64,000 nucleotides of DNA from Chitinophagaceae bacterium. GTDB taxonomy: Bacteria; Bacteroidota; Bacteroidia; Chitinophagales; Chitinophagaceae. The notes under the pieces were generated by a model that worked only from the letters and a program-made list of their open reading frames with translations, did not search any database and had not been told where the DNA came from. The position numbers and the translations under genes are program-made. Below are positions 29,616 through 37,500 of the stretch, in pieces. The stretch's first letter is position 1; the number at the start of each line of letters is the position of its first letter. The DNA is taken from positions 37,115 to 101,114 of the forward strand of contig CANFKC010000015.1 in the NCBI GenBank assembly GCA_947447265.1, in the 5' to 3' direction.

Positions 29616-29643
29616 TGCTGACGACCGCTCTCCATTCTTAGAG

Positions 29644-29799
29644 TTAGATTTCCATGTGAACCAGAAAATGACCACCGATACCAAGTAAAAACAGGGCTAA
29701 TATCGTGGGCATTGTATTGAACCTCGATACCTTCATGTTGCGTTCGGACGTTATAATGGTATAACCTTCTGCATCACCATTTATCACCTCGAAGATCAT
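29644..29799 (-). CDS. Possible 51-residue small membrane protein
   Basis: A short minus-strand frame starting at the ATG at 29799 and overlapping the 3' end of the next gene by 26 bases. The first ~30 residues are polar, then a hydrophobic stretch T-I-L-A-L-F-L-L-G-I-G-G-H-F-L could span the membrane. No homologue recognised. It may be a genuine small gene translationally coupled to the preceding gene, or chance. Low confidence. Confidence 0.25.
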   Translation of the reverse strand: MIFEVINGDAEGYTIITSERNMKVSRFNTMPTILALFLLGIGGHFLVHMEI

Positions 29800-31393
29800 A
29801 TTTAGTGACTTGATGCGACGGGTCAAGATTAATCTTACTCTTCAATGGGTCAAAGATCGGATTGGAGTATTTTTGAATGGCTATCATAAGGCTGCGGTTT
29901 ATCGATTGCCCACTTTCATTTTTTAACACAGTTATTTTTTCAAAAAGCTGATAAGTTTCTTGCGATGGATATTGCGCTAAAGCTTCGCATAACAAGCGCC
30001 AATCGTCATCATCCATAAAGAGATCCGGCTCGGGCTCCAACTGCGCTAGTTGCTTTTCGAAAACACGCTTTAACAATGGGTAAAATGATTTGTGATTAAA
30101 TATTCGCGCTGAGCGCACGCCATAAGAATCATCACCTTTTTCAAACAGTTTTTTTATCAGGCCTGAGTCCTGCTCGTTTTTGAATTTTGCAAGCAAAAGT
30201 GTGGAAATTGGGCGTTTACCATTATTCGCTATAGTCCTTATTCGGTCGTAATATTGCGGCTCGGGCATCATTCCCCGAAGAAACAACTCCTTTTCCCAAT
30301 CCATCAATTTTAAAGTGCTATCGAAAAGTAACATACTGTCAATTATAGACCGCTCTGCCGGACTCAACTTATAGGTGGCCTTACTGAATCCGAAACCAGG
30401 ATAAACTAAAGCCAGAAAACGCATATTTGCGCCATTGGTGGTTGAAGTGCAGCCCGAAGAAACTCTGATGCGTGTGGTGTCATTGATATGCTTCAACAGT
30501 ACTCGAAAAATATCAACATGTTTTCTCCCTGTCAGCGCCTCAAATGCATAGCCTTTTACTGCGCCATTTTCATAGTCAGTAAGGCGGATAAGCTCACTAT
30601 CCGTGGCTTTATCCTGTAGCCTTTCAAGCAATCCATGGCCCTTGGGCGTGATATAATTATCATTAACTATTCTGTCAACGACAGTGCTAATTTCGGGCCT
30701 CCAACTTCCTTTTGCGGAGTCCATTGGCTCTTCTTTGGTTAGGTTAAAAGCTATAAACTGCGCTATCGCTCCTAAATCCCTTAATCGCTCATCGGGGCCA
30801 TAAGCCTTAATGCCCTCGATATATATCCTGTCGCCATTATGCATTCTGGCTATCTTATGTTGCAAGTGTCTATCAATAGGTACATTCGTAAGGTTATCCC
30901 CAGTCACTGTGTCGGTTTCCGAGATACCATCGCCAATCAACATTATAGTATACCGTACTATACGAAATATAGGTTTTAACTGGCAATCACCGCAATAAAA
31001 TACGAGCGCCGGATTGGCTAACAGATCCGATACACTGGTCAGCTTACCTCTTACATTGCCAAACTGCACCCGACAGTCGGTCGCATCAGTAGCGGTAAAC
31101 TCTTTTGTGAAGATGAGATTGTCGCCTTTATCGTAAACGAACAATTTGCAGATACCCGATTCCTGCGGGCTAAGCGTATAATTACCATCATGGGGTTTTA
31201 CATACTCACTCCCAAATATCACCTTTGCTCCCTTGGGCAGGTTTGTAATGGCCACCTTGTTGGGATGATAGGTGTACAGTAAACCTTGCGTTGAATCGTT
31301 GAGGCTGAGTTGATAGGTAGCAATTTGCCCTACCGCCGGAATGCAGGCACATAAACACCAACCAACAAAAAACAGCAATCGGGCATACATCAT
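29774..31393 (-). CDS. Secreted protein with GldM C-terminal-like domain and helical repeats
   Basis: A 539-residue protein from the ATG at 31393; the frame extends to 31567 but this start gives a clean signal peptide, hydrophobic from L-L-F-F-V-G-W through P-A-V-G-Q. Residues ~25-215 resemble the C-terminal region of the gliding/T9SS protein GldM: N-K-V-A-I-T-N-L-P-K-G-A-K-V, a V-S-D-L-L-A-N-P segment, R-I-V-R-Y-T-I-M-L, and finally G-D-R-I-Y-I-E-G-I-K-A-Y-G-P-D then R-D-L-G-A-I-A-Q-F-I. The remaining ~320 residues are alpha-helical and look HEAT-repeat-like. GldM itself is a membrane motor component, so this is a separate paralogous use of the domain. Function unknown. Confidence 0.75.
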   Translation of the reverse strand: MMYARLLFFVGWCLCACIPAVGQIATYQLSLNDSTQGLLYTYHPNKVAITNLPKGAKVIFGSEYVKPHDGNYTLSPQESGICKLFVYDKGDNLIFTKEFTATDATDCRVQFGNVRGKLTSVSDLLANPALVFYCGDCQLKPIFRIVRYTIMLIGDGISETDTVTGDNLTNVPIDRHLQHKIARMHNGDRIYIEGIKAYGPDERLRDLGAIAQFIAFNLTKEEPMDSAKGSWRPEISTVVDRIVNDNYITPKGHGLLERLQDKATDSELIRLTDYENGAVKGYAFEALTGRKHVDIFRVLLKHINDTTRIRVSSGCTSTTNGANMRFLALVYPGFGFSKATYKLSPAERSIIDSMLLFDSTLKLMDWEKELFLRGMMPEPQYYDRIRTIANNGKRPISTLLLAKFKNEQDSGLIKKLFEKGDDSYGVRSARIFNHKSFYPLLKRVFEKQLAQLEPEPDLFMDDDDWRLLCEALAQYPSQETYQLFEKITVLKNESGQSINRSLMIAIQKYSNPIFDPLKSKINLDPSHQVTKYDLRGDKW

Positions 31394-31556
31394 GTAAATA
31401 TACTGCTTTAAAATTGCTACCATTCCAAAATGGAGTTCATAATTTTTAGTGTGCTCCACTAAAAAAGGCCCGCATTTTTTAAGGGAACCGGGGCTATGCA
31501 TCGATGGGTCTTCAATTTTGCACGAAATCAAACCACCAATTTTTAGACAAATTAAA

Positions 31557-31592
31557 AACGGGAACAAACTCTTTCAAGTATGTTCCCGTTTC
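31557..31592 (-). terminator. Terminator downstream of tRNA-Phe
   Basis: On the minus strand, a hairpin with GGGAACA/TGTTCCC paired arms (31582-31588 with 31561-31567) extends through one bulge into A/T pairs. It then runs into a T-rich tract (A run 31554-31558 on the plus strand). It begins 3 bases after the tRNA. Confidence 0.7.
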
Positions 31593-31594
31593 GT

Positions 31595-31666
31595 GGTCCG
31601 GGCCGGGGTTGAACCGGCGACACCAGGATTTTCAGTCCTGTGCTCTACCAACTGAGCTACCGAACC
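31595..31666 (-). tRNA. tRNA-Phe (anticodon GAA)
   Basis: The minus strand folds into a full cloverleaf. A 7-bp acceptor stem pairs GGTTCGG with CCGGACC (one G-U). The D arm contains GCTC...GAGC. The anticodon stem CAGGA/TCCTG encloses CTGAAAA, so the anticodon is GAA. The T arm is GCCGG/CCGGC with loop TTCAACC. The discriminator is A, and the CCA tail is not encoded. The variable loop is only 4 bases, giving 72 nt. Confidence 0.93.
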
Positions 31667-31683
31667 TTCCCGTTTTGGGATTG

Positions 31684-31714
31684 CAAAAATAGGACTTTTA
31701 TTCAAACTTCCAAA
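31684..31714 (-). promoter_or_regulatory. Promoter of tRNA-Phe
   Basis: On the minus strand TTTG (31714-31711) is followed by a 19-base spacer and TATTTTTG (31691-31684), a full match to the Bacteroidota -33/-7 consensus. It ends 17 bases upstream of the tRNA 5' end. Confidence 0.7.
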
Positions 31715-31746
31715 ACTCTTTCAAAATCTTTTTAAATTTGTGTAGC

Positions 31747-32394
31747 ATGTCTGTCTCTAACTACCTTAAATTAATAATTGATCAAGCTCAATTTACACCG
31801 TGGCTGGAATGGATCGCGATACTCGCTGCAATCGCGGAAGTATTGCTGGCAAAGGCTAACAGGGTGTTACTCTACCCTGCCGGGCTAATCAGCACAGCCA
31901 TTTATACCTGGTTATTTTTAAGGCCGGGAACCCGGCTCTATGCCGATGCAATACTCAATATTTATTATTTCGCAATGAGTATTTATGGCTGGGTTTTGTG
32001 GCTGCAACGCAAAAACGGCACCATTTTGCACATCAGTGTAGCAAATAAAAATGACTGGTTTAAAATAATATTGGGTTGCCTCGGTGGATGGGCGTTGCTG
32101 TATGCGCTGCTTACCCGCATTTTCCCATTGATGTTTCCATGGTATGCCATCTCTGATGTCGCTGCATGGGATGCCCTTATATCTGCTACAGCGTGGGTGG
32201 GCATGTGGCTGCTGGCAAAACGCAAAATTGAAAACTGGATATTGCTCAACATTTCTAACCTTGTTGCTATACCAGTATATGTATACAAAGGCATGCCATT
32301 TACAGCGGCATTAACGCTATTTCTCTTTATTGTTGCTATTTTTGGCTATTTAGAATGGAAGAAACAAACCGGCGCACAAAATTTACCTGCATAA
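31747..32394 (+). CDS. pnuC: Nicotinamide riboside/mononucleotide transporter PnuC
   Basis: A 215-residue membrane protein from the ATG at 31747, with about seven hydrophobic helices. Family features include W-I-A-I-L-A-A-I-A-E-V-L-L-A, the following N-R-V-L-L-Y-P-A-G-L-I-S-T-A-I-Y, Y-A-D-A-I-L-N-I-Y-Y-F-A-M-S-I-Y-G-W and W-I-L-L-N-I-S-N-L. PnuC proteins import nicotinamide riboside (some historically called NMN transporters), which is trapped by phosphorylation. The 3' end overlaps the PAP2 gene by 40 bases, and a NadR-type kinase gene follows. A TAAATTTG -7-like box at 31733-31740 would leave almost no leader. Confidence 0.92.
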   Translation: MSVSNYLKLIIDQAQFTPWLEWIAILAAIAEVLLAKANRVLLYPAGLISTAIYTWLFLRPGTRLYADAILNIYYFAMSIYGWVLWLQRKNGTILHISVANKNDWFKIILGCLGGWALLYALLTRIFPLMFPWYAISDVAAWDALISATAWVGMWLLAKRKIENWILLNISNLVAIPVYVYKGMPFTAALTLFLFIVAIFGYLEWKKQTGAQNLPA

Positions 32395-32993
32395 TTGCTT
32401 CAATTTTAGTCGCACTTAATTTTACAGCACACGCGCAAAATTGGGACATCAATTCGCTTAAAAGCATTAACCTCAACAGGAATAAGAACCTTGACGGGCC
32501 CATGACTGCAATAACAAATTCTGTCTACCCTATAGCTATTGCTACACCTATTACAGAATTGATTACAGGCTATGCGAAGCACGATAAGAAAATAATTCAG
32601 GCAGGTTGGACAACCATTGCAGGCTCAGGCATTAACTTCATTGTCGCCTTTGGCTTAAAATATACCGTTAACCGCGACAGGCCTTATGTAACCTACCCTG
32701 TGCTGCAACCCTACCAACACGATAAAGATCCATCATTCCCGTCCGGCCATAGTTCTTTCGCTTTTAACACAGCAACATCACTGGTATTGCATTTCCCGAA
32801 GTGGTATGTTGCTGTGCCTGCTTACGCCTGGAGCACTACCGTTGCTTACTCCCGGATGCACCTGGGTATGCATTACCCTTCCGATGTGCTTACAGGGGCT
32901 GTAATAGGCGCCACAAGCTCACTACTGGCCTATAAAGGCAACAAGTGGATACTAGGCCGTAGAAAATTAAAACACAGCACCATTGCCGAATAA
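32355..32993 (+). CDS. PAP2 family periplasmic phosphatase
   Basis: A 212-residue protein with a signal peptide (about residues 1-27, ending A-H-A-Q). The three phosphatase motifs are K102-x6-R-P (K-Y-T-V-N-R-D-R-P), P-S-G-H at 129-132, and S-R-M-H-L-G-M-H-Y-P-S-D at 166-177. All catalytic residues are present. Family members hydrolyse phosphate from lipid or small-molecule substrates outside the cytoplasm. It starts 40 bases inside pnuC and its last 11 bases overlap the kinase gene, so the three are almost certainly one transcript. The placement suggests a role in nicotinamide nucleotide salvage, as inference. Confidence 0.9.
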   Translation: MEETNRRTKFTCIIASILVALNFTAHAQNWDINSLKSINLNRNKNLDGPMTAITNSVYPIAIATPITELITGYAKHDKKIIQAGWTTIAGSGINFIVAFGLKYTVNRDRPYVTYPVLQPYQHDKDPSFPSGHSSFAFNTATSLVLHFPKWYVAVPAYAWSTTVAYSRMHLGMHYPSDVLTGAVIGATSSLLAYKGNKWILGRRKLKHSTIAE

Positions 32994-33504
32994 AAGAATA
33001 GTTATCATAGGTCCGGAATCAACGGGTAAAAGCACACTCAGCCAGGCACTGGCTGATGCGCTCGGCACGTTGTGGGTACCGGAGTATGCGCGCACGTACC
33101 TAGAAACCATTAACCGGCCTTATGAGGAAAGCGATCTATTGGAAATTGCTAAAGGGCAGTTAGCGGCTGAGGATGCCGCTGCCGAAATAACAAACGGGCC
33201 GCTCATTTGCGATACTGACCTGAATGTAATTAAGGTTTGGAGCGAGCACAAGTACCATCGTTGCAACAACTTTATCACAAGCCAGATCGAAGTTCGGAGG
33301 TATGACCTTTACTTGCTCACAGGCATTGACCTCCCCTGGCAGCCAGACCCGTTGCGGGAACACCCTGATGAAACCATGCGCCAATATTTCTATAACATCT
33401 ATAAGCACATTGTAGCACAAAGCGGTGTTCCATGGTTCCCGGTAAACGGAAACGAAAGCGAGCGCCTGGAAAAGGCGCTCGGTTATATACAGCTTATCAA
33501 ATAA
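32983..33504 (+). CDS. NadR-like ribosylnicotinamide kinase (AAA family ATPase)
   Basis: A 173-residue P-loop kinase. I-V-I-I-G-P-E-S-T-G-K-S-T-L is the Walker A region (GPESTGKS at residues 10-17). W-V-P-E-Y-A-R-T-Y-L, I-C-D-T-D-L-N-V-I-K-V-W-S and R-Y-D-L-Y-L-L-T-G-I-D-L-P-W-Q-P-D follow, matching the kinase domain of NadR. The reaction is nicotinamide riboside plus ATP to NMN. The adenylyltransferase domain of full NadR is absent. The start appears to be TTG at 32983, because no ATG or GTG precedes the P-loop. It overlaps the PAP2 stop by 11 bases. Confidence 0.9.
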   Translation: MPNKRIVIIGPESTGKSTLSQALADALGTLWVPEYARTYLETINRPYEESDLLEIAKGQLAAEDAAAEITNGPLICDTDLNVIKVWSEHKYHRCNNFITSQIEVRRYDLYLLTGIDLPWQPDPLREHPDETMRQYFYNIYKHIVAQSGVPWFPVNGNESERLEKALGYIQLIK

Positions 33505-33565
33505 AATTATCAGGCTATCGGCGGACACCAGAAATCAACTGTCAAGTATCGCAGCCCATTCTTGC

Positions 33566-34294
33566 TTATGGGAAAATTGGCAAAATCAGCTGGTCGAGGT
33601 CTTTAATGCCGGGCGTGTTTTCACAAACAAATCCTTCCCCGTAAGCCACGCCAATCCGCTTACCCATCAGCGTATCGCGGCCTCTTATGGTATTCAGAAA
33701 TTGATCACTGGAAATATATGTTTCTGGTTCAGTGGAATCATTACTGGCAAACTGGCTCTTGTAGCAAAGTATGGATTCCATTTTCTTTTCGTAAACACTG
33801 CTGATGTCCACAATAAAACTTGGCTCCAGCACCCTGTCCTGTATCATATGAAAAACTCTCTTTGGCCTCCAGGCATCCTGAGGCTTACCTTCCCATTCGG
33901 TCTCAATTTTCCTGAGGCCCGACAGAAAACAGGCATCAGCAATGAGCTTTCCACCTTTACCATGATCCGGATGGCGGTCACTAAGCGCATTCGCAATCAC
34001 TATTTCCGGGCGAAAATGCCTTATATAAGCTATAAGCGTTCTTTGATTTTCTTCGTCGTTTTTGAAAAATCCATCCGCCATACGGGCGTTCATCCGCACA
34101 GGTACACCCAACACCTTTGCGGCATTTGCAGCTTCTTCATACCTGAGTTCAACGGAACCACGGGTACCCAGCTCACCTTCAGTAAGGTCCAGTATAGCTA
34201 CTGCATGGCCCATTTGGGTATGCTTTAAAATGGTGCCAGATGCACTAAGTTCCACATCATCTGGATGGGCAGCTATTGCGAGTATTTTTAACAT
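33566..34294 (-). CDS. bshB1: Bacillithiol biosynthesis deacetylase BshB1
   Basis: A 242-residue PIG-L/LmbE-family deacetylase. It starts I-L-A-I-A-A-H-P-D-D-V-E-L-S-A-S-G-T (zinc motif AHPDDVE at residues 8-14). D-L-T-E-G-E-L-G-T-R-G-S follows, then S-D-R-H-P-D-H-G-K-G (second zinc ligand region), and it ends M-G-K-R-I-G-V-A-Y-G-E-G-F. These features are specific to the BshB1 group. It removes the acetyl group from N-acetylglucosaminyl malate in bacillithiol synthesis. It is convergent with the pnuC operon and stands alone here. Confidence 0.9.
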   Translation of the reverse strand: MLKILAIAAHPDDVELSASGTILKHTQMGHAVAILDLTEGELGTRGSVELRYEEAANAAKVLGVPVRMNARMADGFFKNDEENQRTLIAYIRHFRPEIVIANALSDRHPDHGKGGKLIADACFLSGLRKIETEWEGKPQDAWRPKRVFHMIQDRVLEPSFIVDISSVYEKKMESILCYKSQFASNDSTEPETYISSDQFLNTIRGRDTLMGKRIGVAYGEGFVCENTPGIKDLDQLILPIFP

Positions 34295-34585
34295 GGTTTC
34301 TTATTGTACAAGTTGTAACAAAGGTAACAATGCGAACTGATTTTTAGTACCTGACGGAAGCACACCCCAAATAAATGTTGCAACAGGGCATCATGTTTAT
34401 AGTAGGGGCAGGGGGCAAAATGAAAACATTAGTAAAAATTAATAAAAATGATTATTTTTAGGGAAGAAACATTTTTTAACGAAAACAAAAACATATTCAT
34501 ACCCATTCGTAAAAGTAGCATACCAATTACCCAGTGTTAAAATTGCACCTTATTTTTTCACCTACATCTAAAGATATCTGTACCC

Positions 34586-37500
34586 ATGAAGATATTTCTT
34601 AAAATTGCCCTCTTTGCCGTTTTCTTCAGCGGCCTGCCTCTCCATTCCACCGCCCAACTGCATGCAGGTTTCACCATGACCAATAATTCTGGTTGCGGAC
34701 CGCTGCTTACCCATTTTACCAATACCAGCACGGGAGGTGCAGTAAGCTGCCACTGGATATTCGATATCACCCATCCATACGATACTTCGAACCTAACCAA
34801 TCCGTTGTGGATATATTCCACCCCAGGCTACTATGATGTGCGGCTCGTAGTCACCAACTCCATCGGCCAAAAGGATTCCGTTACTTTCACTCACGCAGTA
34901 TTTGTTTCGCCGCAACCCATAGTCCGTTTCACAACACCCGATACTATACTTGCCTGCCCGCCACTTACGGTCAACTTTACCAATCAATCTGACACCGGGG
35001 GCTGCACACCCTACTATACCTGGTTCATAGACTCTGCACATATACATACTACTAATGCAACATATACATTTACGACACCCGGCTATTACAACATCTCGCT
35101 CAGGGAAACTGATTCCTGCGGCTGCGTAGGTTCACTTACAAAAACCAGCTACATAAAAATCGATTCCCTGCCAATTACCTGTTTTACAACACCCGATACT
35201 ACCCCATGTACTTCACCTGCTACAGTATGCTTTAACAACTGCACCTCCGGCGGTTTTAGCTATCTATGGAACTTTGGCGATGGCTTCAGCGATACCGCCA
35301 GGGCACCTTGCCACTTGTATGCAACCACTGGCAACTATAGTGATACGCTTACTGCCCTTTCTGCTGCCGGCTGCCGGTCCACACTGGTTAAGCCAAACTA
35401 TATCAGAGTAGGTTATGTAAGTTTTGGGTTTTATACCGTACCATCTACAATTTGTGCAGGCAGCACTTTCACTTGTTTTGACACTTCATTTTCTGGCGCA
35501 AGCCATCTTTGGCGCTTCAATACCGATTCATCCGGCATCAGCACAGCGGCTTCACCATCCTTCAGTTATACCCTCCCCGGCACCTATGTTATTCTGGATT
35601 CAATCTGGGATGCATCCGGTTGCCACAGCATAGTTTATGACACCGTAACGGTATTACCCTCACCCGACCCGTCATTTACGGCCAGTAGTGTTTACCGCTG
35701 TAACCCAAGTGACACTGTCGTTTTTACACCGGCAAGCATGTCCGGTGTTGTCAGTTATCAATGGAGCTTCGGAGATGCTATCTCTGGTCTGAGAGATACT
35801 TCTACTCTGGCAATACCTACCCATATTTACGATTCTATGGGTTCGTATTCTGTTAGCCTGTTTCTTATCGATACTGCGGGCTGCACGTCTTACAACTATA
35901 CGAGTTCGTTCATCAACATAGCTATTCCGTGGGATACATTAGCGCTGGATAGTTTTACTGTAATTGGTTGCATACCATTAACCATTACCTATTCAACGGC
36001 AATTTCGCCGTGGGTGCCCTACATTACCGATTCAGTGGTGTTCGGCGATGGCACCTACGATACTACGCATTCAGGCACACATACCTACACTACTGATGGA
36101 TTTTTCCGCCCACGGCATTATTTTCACCTGCCAGAAGGTTGTATCGATAGCAGTTACCGGAGCTATAATAGAGTTTACGCGGGCCATCATCCTACTTCAA
36201 TGTCCACAAGCGTGTCTACAGATACTACATGCCCGTCAATACCCGTAACATTTGTCGGGCATTGCACGGGTTGCACATATAGTGCATGGCTAACCTTTCC
36301 TGGATATCCGCCAACTGAATACCACGGAATTTTTTCGTCGTATGACTCACTTGTGTTTGACCTTAGGTATCCGGGATGGTGCAAGGGCCTTTTCCTCATT
36401 GAAAATTACGGCTGTAAAGATACATTATATGATTCCGTTTTCGTCCGGGAGCCGGGAGCGCTATTTCTACCGGAGCAATTAGATTGCAACGACCATTTCA
36501 CCATACATTTCCGTACTAATTTCCACCCTTCATCTTATAAATGGTATTTTGGCGATGGAGATTCATCTACCCTGGCAAGCCCTACCCATACCTATGGCGC
36601 AGATGGCGTGTATACTGTAGAATTATATGATACACTTACCAGCACGGGGTGCTACAGCATGAGCAGGAAAACCGTCAAAATTATTGCAAACCCTACGAGC
36701 CTTGTTGCTAATGATACTGTTGTATGTCCTGGCCAGTTTGTGGCATTCGATGACTACCCGGATTTCAAAACACATATTTCTTTTGGCGACGGAGAAGCGG
36801 ATAGTCTATCGCCATATTACAGGTATTATTATCATCAGTATTGGACGCCGGGCGTCTACACCGTGCAAATGAGATTGGAAAACAAGTTTCATTGTAAAGA
36901 TACCGTTACACAAACTTCATTTATTACTGTAGAACGGCCCGGTGGTGGCCTTTGGGCGACACCAGTGTTAGGCTGTGCGCCGCTAACAGTGAGTTTTCAC
37001 GATACAGACCTGGTGCACCTGGGTATACCGATGGCTACACGCCAATGGATCTGGTCCGCTGCCGATACAGCTATCACCGGCTATGCAGCTGACACCACCC
37101 ATACTTACCCGGAAGGCACATTCCTAACCTACCTTATTGATCTTGACTCCAATGGTTGCAATAGTATTGACTCCATACTCATTACCGCTGTTAAGCCACA
37201 TGCATGGTTTACAGCATCGTATATTGAAGGTTGTCCCCACCTTAACATTCCATTTTTCGATACCAATTCATTTGCCACTTATTTATGGGATTTTGGCGAT
37301 GGTTCGTCACTCGCAACCGGCGTCAGCCCTACCCACGCATATACTGCCAACGGGCTCTATTCGCCAACCGTTATGATAACGACTATTGCCGGGGGCGCAT
37401 ACCCGGCTGGCTGCACTGATACGGTTACGCGCGCCAACTACATTGCAATAAGCGACACCAGCACCCACGTTGGGTTTGTACTGAGCGATTCTTTTGCAAG

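Noticed and set aside
31595..31666. tRNA gene as a possible integration site
   Set aside because: No integrase, no duplicated tRNA end and no mobile genes nearby.
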